Positions 47,768 through 56,699 of a DNA stretch of 64,000 nt are shown here, piece by piece. The DNA is taken from contig NZ_CP010776.1 of the NCBI RefSeq assembly GCF_001577755.1, positions 1,798,001 to 1,862,000 of the forward strand, given 5' to 3'. Below the pieces are notes generated by a model that was given only the letters and a program-made list of their open reading frames with translations, was not told the DNA's origin and did no database searches. Each line of letters opens with the position of its first letter. Positions within the stretch are counted from its first letter, which is position 1. The translations under genes were made by a program, and so were the position numbers. This DNA comes from Rufibacter sp. DG15C (GTDB lineage Bacteria; Bacteroidota; Bacteroidia; Cytophagales; Hymenobacteraceae).

Positions 47768-50641
47768 ATGCTTATATCTCGGTTAAAAGACTATTACCTG
47801 GCCATTGGCTCCTTTGCGTTGGTGCTGGGAATAACGCTGTACGCGTACTATGTCTCCAAAACCAGTGACCAAGACCGGGACGCCAAGCTGTTTGAGCTGC
47901 GCACCATCCAGGTAAAGACTTCGTTAGAGCGCCGCATGGGCCATTACGTCCAGATCTTGAAAGGAGCCAAAGGGCTTTTCCTTTCCTCAGACACGGTCAC
48001 GCGCCTATACTTTAGAAAATACCAGCAGTCTCTGGAGGTAGAGAAGAACTACCCCGGCATGCAGGGCATTGGGTACGCCACCATGCTCACGCCAGAAGAG
48101 GTGCCCAAGTTGGAGCAGCGCATTCGGGCAGAGGGCTTTCGGCAATTTCAAGTGCTACCCAAAGATTCGCGCGCAGAATATTCGGCTATCTTGTACATAG
48201 AGCCCATGAACGTGCGCAACCTGCGCGCCTTCGGGTTTGACATGTTCAGTGAGCCCACCCGCCGCGAAGCCATGGAAGCCGCCCGGGACTTCGGGAAGCC
48301 CGCCCTCACCGGTAAAGTGAAACTGGTGCAGGAGTTTACCAATGGCGTTCAAGCCGGGTTCTTGATCTACCTGCCTGTCTACGCCAACGGTGCCAACCCC
48401 ACCACCATAGCAGACCGCCGCGCTCAACTAAAAGGCTTCATCTATGCGCCGTTCAGGGCCATGGACTTGATTGAAGGCACCCTGCGCGATGACTTTTCTG
48501 ATGTGAGCATCAGGATCTATGACGGCAAACAGAGTAAGCCAGCAGACTTACTGTACAGCAATGATACTACCACGGCCAAACTAGACGCCAGCGGCCGACA
48601 GCTGCACCGCACAGAGCAAGTGCGGTTGGCGGGCCGCACCTGGACCATAGAGTTCCTGCCCACGCGGTCATTTTCCAATGACCCTGGCATAGACGAACAC
48701 AACCTTATCTTGTTGGCGGGCAGCATCATCAGTTTGCTCATCTTCTTTGTGACCTGGTCCTTACTCAAATACCTGCAGTCTAACCAACTCACCGAACTCA
48801 TCACCAAGAACACCACGGCGGGCCTGTTTCTATTGAACAATGAAGGCTATTGCACCTTTCAGAACCCGGCAGGGCAGCGGCTGCTGGGATTGGACATGGA
48901 GGACTTTAGCAAGAAGCCGTTCCAGGAGGTGGTGCTTTCCAGAGTAGATGCGTCGGCGCAAGGATCCCCGTACACCGCCAGCAAACCCATCACCTTTGAA
49001 GATACCTACTTAGACAAGGCCGGCAAGAGCATTCCAGTGTCCTGCGCCATCCGGTCTGTGACCCAGCGCGGCGAACAGGTGGGGCATATCTTGGAAGTGC
49101 GCAATGTAGCCGAAGAACGCCGTGCCAAACAAGCGCTGGTGGAAAGTGAGGCTCGTTTCCGGAACATGGCAGACAATACCCCGGTCATGGTCTGGATTAC
49201 AGACGCCCACAACCAATGCACCTACGTGAACCGACATTGGCTAGAGTTTACGGGTTCTACCTTGGCTGACAACCTGGGCCGAGGCTGGGAACAGTTCCTG
49301 CACCCAGGAGACACAGACGTGGCTTACAAAGCATATTCTGAGGCCATTAGCAACCACCAGGAATTTAGGAGCGAATACCGTTTGCGCCGCCATGACGGCG
49401 AGTACCGCTGGGTGATTAACACCGGCAGCCCGCGGTTTGAGGACGAAGGGGAGTTCTTAGGTTATATTGGCTCTGTGTCAGACATTACGGAGCGCATTGA
49501 CATGGAGAACCGCCTCAAGAGCAACGCCGAAATGCTGCAGCGCATCTTCATGCAGGTACCCGCCATTGTGGGACTGGTGCGGTTAAGAGACATGACCTAT
49601 ACGTTGGTCAACTCCTATCTAAGCAACCTTTACAACGGCAAAGCCAAAGTAGGAGAAGACGCGTTTGCTGCCCTGCCACCCTCGCAGCGGGAACCGTTCC
49701 GGAAGATTCTGCACATTGTGTCTCAGTCTGGCGAGGCCTACATTGCCCAAGAGGTACCCGTAAAGTTTGATGCTTCAGCCCAAGGCGAGGAGGACGTAAT
49801 CCGGTTCTTCAACATTGTCTATGAGCCCATCTTGGATGACCAGAACCAAGTGGAGTCTGTGCTGACCTTTGCCGTAGAGGTAACCGAGCAGGTGAAAAGC
49901 CGTGAGCAGCTGGCCGTAATTAATGACCAACTGGTCAAGAAAAACGAGGAGCTGTTACGCATCAACAATGACCTGGACAACTTTGTCTACACCGCCTCTC
50001 ATGACTTGCGCTCGCCGCTGTCTAACCTGGAGGCCCTCACCACCGCCCTCATTGACAACGCCGCTACCAAAGACGAGCATGAAGATGACCAGGTACTTTT
50101 AAGAATGGTGGCCGCTTCTATTGGCAAGTTAAAAGGCACCATCATGGACCTCACCGAGATTACCAAGGTGCAAAAGAACTCAGAACAGCAGCCGGTAGAA
50201 GAACTCCTGTTTGCCGAGGTGCTGGCCGGGGTAGAGGAGGACATTGCCCCCTTGATCCATGAGGCCAAAGCCAGAATCAACGCTTCTTTTGAGGTCCAGT
50301 CCATCAGGTATGCACGCAAGAACCTACGCAGTATCCTGTACAATCTGGTGTCCAACGCCGTCAAATACCGTGATCCCCAGCACCCGGCCGTCATCAACCT
50401 GAAAACCCGCCGCGAGGGTGACTACGTGGTGCTCACCGTGCAGGACAATGGCCTGGGCATCAGAAAAGACCAACAGAGTAAGCTGTTCAGCATGTTCCGG
50501 CGTTTACACTCACACGTAGAAGGTACCGGTATTGGCCTTTACATAGTCAAGCGCATCATTGAGAACCATGACGGCCGCATTCAAGTAGACAGCGAAGAAG
50601 GCAAAGGCACCACGTTCACCGTGTACTTCAAGGAGTCCTGA
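47768..50641 (+). CDS. CHASE-domain, multi-PAS sensor histidine kinase
   Basis: The 957-aa protein has a membrane segment (about 12-30), a periplasmic CHASE domain (about 45-290; YRKYQQSLE-like FRKYQQSLEVEKNYPGMQGIGYA, GFLIYLPVY) and a second membrane segment (about 315-335). Three PAS/PAC domains lie at about 345-450, 455-575 and 580-710. A HisKA domain (FVYTASHDLRSP, His near 745) and an HATPase domain (NLVSNAVKYRD, DNGLGI, GTGIGLYIV) follow. CHASE domains sense small extracellular ligands. The kinase half is a close paralogue of that at 26688. No response regulator adjoins it. Confidence 0.93.
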   Translation: MLISRLKDYYLAIGSFALVLGITLYAYYVSKTSDQDRDAKLFELRTIQVKTSLERRMGHYVQILKGAKGLFLSSDTVTRLYFRKYQQSLEVEKNYPGMQGIGYATMLTPEEVPKLEQRIRAEGFRQFQVLPKDSRAEYSAILYIEPMNVRNLRAFGFDMFSEPTRREAMEAARDFGKPALTGKVKLVQEFTNGVQAGFLIYLPVYANGANPTTIADRRAQLKGFIYAPFRAMDLIEGTLRDDFSDVSIRIYDGKQSKPADLLYSNDTTTAKLDASGRQLHRTEQVRLAGRTWTIEFLPTRSFSNDPGIDEHNLILLAGSIISLLIFFVTWSLLKYLQSNQLTELITKNTTAGLFLLNNEGYCTFQNPAGQRLLGLDMEDFSKKPFQEVVLSRVDASAQGSPYTASKPITFEDTYLDKAGKSIPVSCAIRSVTQRGEQVGHILEVRNVAEERRAKQALVESEARFRNMADNTPVMVWITDAHNQCTYVNRHWLEFTGSTLADNLGRGWEQFLHPGDTDVAYKAYSEAISNHQEFRSEYRLRRHDGEYRWVINTGSPRFEDEGEFLGYIGSVSDITERIDMENRLKSNAEMLQRIFMQVPAIVGLVRLRDMTYTLVNSYLSNLYNGKAKVGEDAFAALPPSQREPFRKILHIVSQSGEAYIAQEVPVKFDASAQGEEDVIRFFNIVYEPILDDQNQVESVLTFAVEVTEQVKSREQLAVINDQLVKKNEELLRINNDLDNFVYTASHDLRSPLSNLEALTTALIDNAATKDEHEDDQVLLRMVAASIGKLKGTIMDLTEITKVQKNSEQQPVEELLFAEVLAGVEEDIAPLIHEAKARINASFEVQSIRYARKNLRSILYNLVSNAVKYRDPQHPAVINLKTRREGDYVVLTVQDNGLGIRKDQQSKLFSMFRRLHSHVEGTGIGLYIVKRIIENHDGRIQVDSEEGKGTTFTVYFKES

Positions 50642-50660
50642 AGTTTAGTCTTGAGTCAAT

Positions 50661-50706
50661 AAAAACGAATATCCCCGAGGACAATTCTTCGGGGATATTC
50701 TTTTTT
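50661..50706 (+). terminator. terminator after the CHASE kinase
   Basis: GAATATCCCCGAGGA and TTCTTCGGGGATATTC form a long stem followed by TTTTTT. The T-run also forms the start of PAL 21. Confidence 0.85.
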
Positions 50707-50738
50707 GGGGTATTTCCCAGAAAATAGGCTAAAAACGG
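50701..50738. repeat. PAL palindrome 21, decayed left arm
   Basis: TTTTTTGGGGTATTTCCCAG then ATAGGCTAAAAACGG; 6 bp from the stop of the DUF4252 gene. Confidence 0.7.
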
Positions 50739-50744
50739 AGTGGT

Positions 50745-51308
50745 CTACAAATCCTTGGCCACCAGGTCTGGGTCAATTTTCTGCAGTACCTTCTGAATCA
50801 TGCGCTGGTCCATGTTGCCCTCCACTAGCAGGAGCACAAACCCGTTGCGCCGTTGGCCAAACACGGCCATTTCTTTTACCTTTTGCTGGTCTTCCTTTAC
50901 CTTGAGTTCTAAGCCGGCTGGTCCGTTCAAGGGCAGAGAGCTGTAAGACGGCGTCTTGTACACATTCTGGATTTCGGGTAGAAGACGGTTGGTCAAAAAG
51001 CGCTGGCCCTTGTTGTTTTCTGGTGCGTAGCTGAGCAGCCGTATGCTCTTAATCCCTTGCAGCATGGCGATGGTGGAGTCGTCTAACTGGCTGCCTATTA
51101 TCCTGGTCACCAAACCCACGGGTATGCTACTTGATTTAAAACCGGCTTGGTTGCGGTACTTGTCATAAAACTCAAGGCTGGTCTGAGCCGGAGGCAATTT
51201 GCTGGTGCTGCTACAAGCCTGCGCACCCAATAACACCGCTGTAAACAGGAATAGAATATAGTTCTTGAAGGGATAAGTAGTCGTTAAAACCGAAGGGGTC
51301 GTAGTCAT
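50745..51308 (-). CDS. DUF4252-type lipoprotein, 187 aa
   Basis: The N-terminus has a hydrophobic stretch ending GAQACSS, a lipobox-like site with Cys near residue 32. The rest resembles the DUF4252 family of Bacteroidota outer-membrane lipoproteins (LRLLSYAPENN-like IRLLSYAPENNKGQRF, VKEMAVFGQRRNGFVLLLVEGNMD). The function is unknown. Two PAL elements flank the gene. Confidence 0.72.
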   Translation of the reverse strand: MTTTPSVLTTTYPFKNYILFLFTAVLLGAQACSSTSKLPPAQTSLEFYDKYRNQAGFKSSSIPVGLVTRIIGSQLDDSTIAMLQGIKSIRLLSYAPENNKGQRFLTNRLLPEIQNVYKTPSYSSLPLNGPAGLELKVKEDQQKVKEMAVFGQRRNGFVLLLVEGNMDQRMIQKVLQKIDPDLVAKDL

Positions 51309-51316
51309 AGAATGTT

Positions 51317-51354
51317 GTTTTTAGCCTGTTTTACGGGAAACAGCCCAAAAACGG
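51317..51354. repeat. PAL palindrome 22a (between DUF4252 and GNAT genes)
   Basis: GTTTTTAGCCTGTTTTACGG with right arm CAGCCCAAAAACGG; 9 bp from the GNAT stop. Confidence 0.8.
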
Positions 51355-51363
51355 TCAATCGCT

Positions 51364-51828
51364 CTACTTCTGGTCCAGAAAAGCGGCGGTCTGGTAAGCG
51401 TTGGGCGTGTGCAACTGCATGAAAGGCTCGGCAGAGGGGAGAGGGGTGAACCCGAACTGGGCATACAGGCTATGGGCGTCTCTGGTGGCCAAGAGCCAGC
51501 GCCGCAGGTTTTGCAATTGTGGGTGGGCTTGTAAGGCTTCCAGCATCCATTTAGACAATCCTTGGCCGCGCGATTCTTCCAGTACAAACACATCGCAGAG
51601 GTAGGCAAACGTGGCATAGTCAGTGATGAGGCGGGCGAAGGCTACTTGCTTTTCCTGATGATACACAGCCACGCACAGAGAGTTTTCTACGGCGCGTTCC
51701 ACTGTTTCCCTCGGGATGCCCGGCGACCAATAACTCTGCACCAAATAGCCATGGATGACGTCCAGTTGCAGACGCGCCTTGTCAAAACTCAGGAGATAGT
51801 CGTTGGGGCGGTATTGGTTCAAGTCCAT
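51364..51828 (-). CDS. GNAT-family N-acetyltransferase
   Basis: The 154-aa protein has the GNAT core with VAVYHQEKQVAFARLITDYATFAYLCDVFVLEESRGQGLSKWML (acetyl-CoA loop RGQGLS) and a C-terminal LLATRDAHSLYAQFGFTPL. Its substrate is unknown; this subgroup is often annotated as acting on small amines or proteins. Confidence 0.88.
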   Translation of the reverse strand: MDLNQYRPNDYLLSFDKARLQLDVIHGYLVQSYWSPGIPRETVERAVENSLCVAVYHQEKQVAFARLITDYATFAYLCDVFVLEESRGQGLSKWMLEALQAHPQLQNLRRWLLATRDAHSLYAQFGFTPLPSAEPFMQLHTPNAYQTAAFLDQK

Positions 51829-51862
51829 AGAACAAGATAAGAGGCCAGCAGCTTTTGCGCAA

Positions 51863-52804
51863 CTACAAGCTTTGGATGACCAGCAGACTGGAAATTCCCA
51901 AACCCAGCCACAAAATCACGCCCAGCAACAAGGGCCGAATGCCCACCTGCCGCAAGGTCTCCTTGGCTAGGCCGGCGCCCACCAGAAACAGTGTCAAGGT
52001 AAGGCCACGCTTGGCAGCAAAGGTGATGCCGGCATACAGCGGTTCAAGTTTGATGGGGCCGTAGCTACTGATGAGCATGGTCAATACAAAGCCGCCAATG
52101 AAATAGGGGATAGCCACCTTGGCACCCGACTGCTTAAACGCGAAGGCCGTGAACAAGGCCAGCGGAATAATCCAGAGCGCCCGGGCCAGTTTCACGGTGG
52201 TGGCAACGCGCAAGGCTTCCTCGCCGAAGGTCTGCGCCGCGCCCACCACCGAACTGGTGTCATGAATGGCCAGCGCCGCCCACAGGCCAAAGTCTGGCTG
52301 CGTCATCTGCAATAGATGGCCCACCCACGGGAAGACCAGCAAGGCCACCGAGTTGAGCACGAACACCGTCCCCAGCGCCATGGTCATCTGCTTTTCCTCG
52401 GCGTGGATGAGGGGTGAGACGGCGGCAATGGCGCTGCCGCCACAAATGGCCGTCCCTGCGCTCACCAGATACGCCGTCTTGTAATCTACCCCCAGCCACC
52501 TGCCCAGCAGGTAGCCCGCCGTCAAGGTGAGCGTGATAGAGGCCACCGTCAAGAGTAATCCTTCCTGACTCGCCTGTAAGGCCTGCTGCGCGTTAATGCC
52601 AAAGCCCAGGCCTATGATGGAGTACTGCAACAGCTTCTTGGTGAGCTTGGAAGTAAGCGGCCTGAAGGGGTTGCCCACCGTATTGGCCAAAATAGCACCC
52701 ACTGCCAAAGCCACCGGTGGCGATACCCATGGTGTCAGGCACACCGCGCCCGCTATGATGAAAATAGCCTTAGAAACGTTGGGGGTGGAGATTGCGAGGG
52801 ACAT
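51863..52804 (-). CDS. YeiH/UPF0324 family membrane transporter
   Basis: The 313-aa protein has about ten membrane segments and family motifs (ALAVGAILANTVGNP, LLQYSIIGLGFGINAQQAL, AGTAICGGSAIAAVSPLI, WAALAIHDTSSVVGAA). YeiH-type proteins are proposed sulfate or organosulfur exporters; evidence is limited. It follows a LysR gene by 71 bp on the same strand, whereas in E. coli the related pair is differently arranged. Confidence 0.88.
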   Translation of the reverse strand: MSLAISTPNVSKAIFIIAGAVCLTPWVSPPVALAVGAILANTVGNPFRPLTSKLTKKLLQYSIIGLGFGINAQQALQASQEGLLLTVASITLTLTAGYLLGRWLGVDYKTAYLVSAGTAICGGSAIAAVSPLIHAEEKQMTMALGTVFVLNSVALLVFPWVGHLLQMTQPDFGLWAALAIHDTSSVVGAAQTFGEEALRVATTVKLARALWIIPLALFTAFAFKQSGAKVAIPYFIGGFVLTMLISSYGPIKLEPLYAGITFAAKRGLTLTLFLVGAGLAKETLRQVGIRPLLLGVILWLGLGISSLLVIQSL

Positions 52805-52875
52805 GGGTATTGCAGAAAAGACGATGCAAAAGTACCCGTCCTTTATGCCGCTCGCAAATGAGAAATGGTGATGTG

Positions 52876-53775
52876 CTATTCCGGTAGGTTATACTGGTGT
52901 AGGCAGAACTGCTGAAACAGCTGGGAAAGTCCTTCGGGCTGGCCCACCGGCTGGACAAACCAAAACGACCGCTGCAACCTAAATCCGTCTGGCTGGAGCG
53001 TTACCAGTTTGCCGGTTTCCAACTCCTGCAGAATGGAATACCTGGACAGCAAGGCCACGCAGTCTGAGTGCTGAAGAAACGACTTGATGGTCTCTGAACT
53101 GCCCAAATCCAGCACCACATTCAAATCTGGTAGTCTAAGCTGGTGCACGCGCAGGGCTTCTTCAATGACTTCTAACGTACCCGAGCCGCGCTCCCGCAGG
53201 ACCAGCGGCTGCCGAGCCAGTTCTGGCAAGGTGATACTCCCGGCTTGGGTAAGTGCGTGTCCGGTACGGACCACAGGCACCAACTCGTCGGGCAGGAAAG
53301 GCGTGTACTGGAGTTCTCTTCTATGGCTGAGGCCCTCTACAATGCCCAGGTCAATGTCCTGATGGATGAGTGCCTGTTCCATGGCCTCTGTGTTGCCGTT
53401 GAGCAAGGACAGTTTCACGTGCGGGTACCTTTGATGGAATGCCGACAGCACCGGTGCCATCACGTACTGGGCAATGGTGGTGCTGGCGCCCAAGCGCAAA
53501 TGGCCGCTTACTTGGTCTTTGAGCTTACCCATGGCAAAGGCCACCTCTTCCTGCAGGGCATGTGCTCGCTCAGCAAAGGCCAGCATGGTCTCACCGGCGG
53601 GCGTGAGCTGGATGCGGTTGCCCTTGCGTAGGAACAGACGCAAACCCACCTCGGCCTCTAGTTCCTGCACGCGCTTGGTGGCCGCCGGCTGGGTAATGAA
53701 GAGCTCGCCGGCCGCTTTGGTAAAGCTCAGGTGCTTGGCCACGCTTCTAAAAACCTTCCACCGAAAATCTAGCAT
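52876..53775 (-). CDS. LysR-family transcriptional regulator
   Basis: The 299-aa protein has an N-terminal winged-helix domain (FRSVAKHLSFTKAAGELFITQPAATKRVQELEAEVGLRLF) and a substrate-binding domain (about 90-290). It probably controls the YeiH-type gene immediately downstream, by analogy with YeiE/YeiH. The inducer is unknown. Confidence 0.9.
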   Translation of the reverse strand: MLDFRWKVFRSVAKHLSFTKAAGELFITQPAATKRVQELEAEVGLRLFLRKGNRIQLTPAGETMLAFAERAHALQEEVAFAMGKLKDQVSGHLRLGASTTIAQYVMAPVLSAFHQRYPHVKLSLLNGNTEAMEQALIHQDIDLGIVEGLSHRRELQYTPFLPDELVPVVRTGHALTQAGSITLPELARQPLVLRERGSGTLEVIEEALRVHQLRLPDLNVVLDLGSSETIKSFLQHSDCVALLSRYSILQELETGKLVTLQPDGFRLQRSFWFVQPVGQPEGLSQLFQQFCLHQYNLPE

Positions 53776-53892
53776 GCTTTTTATTGAGAGATTGAATGGT
53801 TGAATGATTGAGAGAATGGGGTGAAATGTACTGATTATTCAATGTGCTTATGGATCCTAAGGGTGAATCAGCAATTAATAATCAACAATCAC

Positions 53893-53932
53893 CCATTTTT
53901 GGCCTCTTTCCCAGAAAACAGCCCAAAAACGG
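53893..53932. repeat. PAL palindrome 22
   Basis: CCATTTTTGGCCTCTTTCCC with right arm CAGCCCAAAAACGG; 2 bp from the LytTR-regulator stop. It abuts an AATCAACAATC tract (53866-53892). Confidence 0.8.
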
Positions 53933-53934
53933 GA

Positions 53935-54717
53935 TTATTGGTCCAGCCAGGCTCTAAAGGTAGAAACCCGCTCGCGGCTCACCAAGACTTCTTCTTGGGT
54001 ATGTTGCCGAAGCACAAGTTTAAGGCGGCTGTTGGTGTAATGGATGATATCTTTGATGGCCGGCAACTGCACCAGGTAGCCGCGGTTTACCCTGAAGAAC
54101 TGCTGCGGGTTGACCAGTTGCTCCAGTTGGTCCATGGTGTAGTCTAGGGCAAAGCGGCGGTTGTCTGTGGTCTGCAGAAAGGTGGCCTTCTCAAAGCTGT
54201 AGAAAAAGTCAATCTCCTCCACCGGAATGGCCCGCAAATGCTCACCCACTTTCAAGACAAACCTATTTTTATACACCGGTGCCGACGGGTTTTGTAGTTG
54301 CTGCAAGGCCTGTTGAAGTACGTGCAAAGAAGCCGCTTGACTGGGTCCAGAAGAAGCGGTAATGCGTTGCAGTTTTTGGAGGGCCTTGGTCAGGTCTTCC
54401 TCGTCAATGGGTTTTAAGAGGTAGTCAATGCTGTTGGCTTTGAAGGCGCGCAGGGCATAGGCATCATAAGCCGTGGTGAAGATGATGGGGCAGTGCACGT
54501 CTACCTGTTCCAGAACCTCAAAGCTCAAGCCGTCGCCTAGCTGGATGTCAAAGAAGGCCACGTCTGGCAAAGGCTGTTCCTTAAAGTACTGCACCGCTTC
54601 CTGCACCGACGCCAGCGTAGCTACCACGGCAAGCGGCACCTCGGTCTGGGCCTGCAGAAGTTGCGTCAAGCGATTGGCGGCCAAGGGTTCGTCTTCTAGG
54701 ATTAAGGCGCGGAGCAT
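53935..54717 (-). CDS. LytTR-family response regulator
   Basis: The 260-aa protein has an N-terminal receiver domain (LILEDEP, phospho-acceptor Asp57 in FFDIQLGDG, TTAYDAYALRAF, Lys in LLKPI) and a C-terminal LytTR DNA-binding domain (VGEHLRAIPVEEIDFFYSFEKATFL, FFRVNRGYLVQL). It forms a pair with the sensor kinase upstream on the same strand, separated by a PAL element. Confidence 0.94.
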   Translation of the reverse strand: MLRALILEDEPLAANRLTQLLQAQTEVPLAVVATLASVQEAVQYFKEQPLPDVAFFDIQLGDGLSFEVLEQVDVHCPIIFTTAYDAYALRAFKANSIDYLLKPIDEEDLTKALQKLQRITASSGPSQAASLHVLQQALQQLQNPSAPVYKNRFVLKVGEHLRAIPVEEIDFFYSFEKATFLQTTDNRRFALDYTMDQLEQLVNPQQFFRVNRGYLVQLPAIKDIIHYTNSRLKLVLRQHTQEEVLVSRERVSTFRAWLDQ

Positions 54718-54743
54718 TTGGTAATTGCTGATGGTTAATTGTT

Positions 54744-54781
54744 GATTTTGGCTTGTTTCCTGGAAAAGAGGCGAAAAACGG
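54744..54781. repeat. PAL palindrome 23, abutting a stop codon
   Basis: Left arm GATTTTGGCTTGTTTCC, right arm AGGCGAAAAACGG. Its last base is directly next to the kinase stop codon (54782-54784). A TTAATTGTTGATT tract lies on the other side. Confidence 0.7.
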
Positions 54782-55825
54782 TTACTGGAAAGTGAGCAAA
54801 GGCAAGCAGACTATAAAGGAGGTATCTGTAGACGCTACTTCCATTTTCCGGTTGGTGAGCATCTGGTAGCGGGCCTGGATGTTGGCAAGGCCCAAGCCGC
54901 TGGGCAGTTCGTGCTGGGTCTTGGGCTGTAGGTTGTTCTCTACCCGCAAAGTATTCCCTTCCATCGTCACCTGAATATGCAAAGGCTCATTGGCTAGTAT
55001 CTTGTTGTGTTTGATGGCATTTTCCAGCAGCATCTGTAGGGCCAGCGGCGGCAGAAAGTAACCGGTGGGTACTTTCTCGGGGAGCGTTACTTGCAAGCCA
55101 TCAGCGTGCCGAATCTGCTGTAAAAACACGTAGCGCTGGGCAAAGGCCAGTTCCTCTTCCAAGGCTACCACTTCTTTGTGTTGAGAGTCCAGAACGTAGC
55201 GGTACACCTCTGACAATTGCTTGATGAACTTGACGGCCAGATCGGGCGAGGGGTGCACCAGGCTGGTGAGGGCGTTGAGGCTGTTGAACAGGAAATGCGG
55301 GTTTACCTGGTTTTTAAGGGCCTCGTATTGCGAGAGGGCGTTTTCTTTCTGGAAACGTTCTGCCTTGACGGCCGCCTCGCGCCAGCTTCGCAAAAAGGAA
55401 ACGGCGTAGACAGACAAGGTGATGAAGAACGTGACCAGCAACTGCGTGAGCATGGTCCACCTGAACCTCATAGAAAGCAAAAGCTCTGCTGAGAGGCCGT
55501 TTAGCAACACAATGTACACCCAGTTGACCAGCAGAATGGCTACCGCCGAGAAGAGGGTGGTAGAGACAATGGTAATTAAAAAGCGCTTCCCTGGATTGTC
55601 TACCCAAGTGACCACCCGGTTGAGGAGAGTTCCTAAGAAGCCATTGCCCAGCCAAAGGATGGAGAACAAGAGAAAGGCGTACGTAAAGTTTCTGACTACC
55701 CAGATGCCGTCAGTGAAGCAGTTGGCGCACAACAGCAACATGTTCAGAACGGCGAAGCCAGAAAAAACAGCCACCCACTTCAGGATAGATTTTACACGCA
55801 GGTCTGGGATAGCAAAATTGGCCAT
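54782..55825 (-). CDS. LytS/YehU-type sensor histidine kinase
   Basis: The 347-aa protein has four membrane segments (about 15-35, 45-65, 83-110, 125-145), a His_kinase domain with NQVNPHFLFNSLNALTSLV (His177) and a C-terminal ATP-binding domain (LLENAIKHNKI, GLGLANIQARYQML). It phosphorylates the LytTR regulator 64 bp downstream by analogy with LytS/LytT. It lies downstream of a TPR gene and a TonB-dependent receptor, suggesting it senses or controls that uptake system. Confidence 0.93.
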   Translation of the reverse strand: MANFAIPDLRVKSILKWVAVFSGFAVLNMLLLCANCFTDGIWVVRNFTYAFLLFSILWLGNGFLGTLLNRVVTWVDNPGKRFLITIVSTTLFSAVAILLVNWVYIVLLNGLSAELLLSMRFRWTMLTQLLVTFFITLSVYAVSFLRSWREAAVKAERFQKENALSQYEALKNQVNPHFLFNSLNALTSLVHPSPDLAVKFIKQLSEVYRYVLDSQHKEVVALEEELAFAQRYVFLQQIRHADGLQVTLPEKVPTGYFLPPLALQMLLENAIKHNKILANEPLHIQVTMEGNTLRVENNLQPKTQHELPSGLGLANIQARYQMLTNRKMEVASTDTSFIVCLPLLTFQ

Positions 55826-55852
55826 GGCTGAAAGGTAAAGATTTTTGGGAAG

Positions 55853-55886
55853 ACCCGCGCGCTCCCAAAAGGAGAAGCGCGCGGGT
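55853..55886. repeat. strong GC-rich hairpin between TPR and kinase genes
   Basis: ACCCGCGCGCT and AGCGCGCGGGT are perfect 11-bp complements around a 12-base loop. No T-tract follows on the minus strand, so this may be an attenuator or RNA-stability element rather than a terminator. Confidence 0.7.
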
Positions 55887-55897
55887 AAAACAAGAGA

Positions 55898-56530
55898 CTA
55901 CTCGCATTTGGCCAACAAGGCCTTGGCGCTGTTCATGCCCCAGCTAGGCGACAGGCTGGTGGCGGGTTGGGCAGCCGCGTATTTCTCCACGGCAGTGGTA
56001 AGCACTGGCTTGGCCACGTCTTTGCCGCCTCCCACCATTTTGGGCATGTTAAAGTAGTGCTGACCCAAGAGAAAATAGGTTCTGGGGTTCTCAGGGTTCA
56101 GGGCCTTGGCTTTCTCCAAAGAGGCCAGCGTGAGGCCAGAATACTTCATGCCGCGGCTCATAGGTGAAACCGACAAGCGGGCCTGGTGCAGATAGCCTTG
56201 CAGGACGTGTAGTTCAGATTCCTTCGGTTCTAGGGTCAAGGCCTTGTCTAGAAACGTTTGTGCCTGGTCCAAAATGGCATCTCGTTGGGTATCTTCCTTC
56301 AGCTGGAAGCTCAATACAATATGGGCATACGTGGCATAGTAGGCCGGCAACCAAGCCTTAGGTTCAGCCGTGGCAATGCGGCTCAGTTTGTTGGCTGCGC
56401 TTTGGGTTTCTTCGGGTGATTGGGAGGCTTTTAATTCAGTGAGCGCCTCACCCAAAGCGGCTTGATAATTTCCTTGAGCCTGTACTAAGAAAGCGAGAAG
56501 TAACAACGGAAGTAAGAGTAATTTTTTCAT
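55898..56530 (-). CDS. TPR-type periplasmic protein, 210 aa
   Basis: A signal peptide (to VQAQ) precedes helical repeats of TPR type (DQAQTFLDKALTLEPKESELHVLQGYLHQAR, LEKAKALNPENPRTYFLLGQHYF). Its position between a TonB-dependent receptor and a LytS/LytT pair, all on the same strand, suggests a helper of that system. Function unknown. Confidence 0.75.
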   Translation of the reverse strand: MKKLLLLPLLLLAFLVQAQGNYQAALGEALTELKASQSPEETQSAANKLSRIATAEPKAWLPAYYATYAHIVLSFQLKEDTQRDAILDQAQTFLDKALTLEPKESELHVLQGYLHQARLSVSPMSRGMKYSGLTLASLEKAKALNPENPRTYFLLGQHYFNMPKMVGGGKDVAKPVLTTAVEKYAAAQPATSLSPSWGMNSAKALLAKCE

Positions 56531-56599
56531 GGAAGTAGATTTTAAGTTGTTGGTTATGAATTAATTGTTGATTGTCAATTGCTGGTGAATTTTAGGTAT

Positions 56600-56639
56600 C
56601 CGTTTTTAGCCTGATTTCTGGGAAAGAGGCCAAAAACGG
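56600..56639. repeat. PAL palindrome 24
   Basis: CCGTTTTTAGCCTGATTTCT with right arm AGGCCAAAAACGG. Tracts of ATTGTTGATTG (before) and CTGCTGATTG (after) flank it. Confidence 0.85.
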
Positions 56640-56699
56640 ATGGTTGGTGACTGCTGATTGTTTAGTGTCAATCTCTCAATCACTCAATCATCCATTCCC

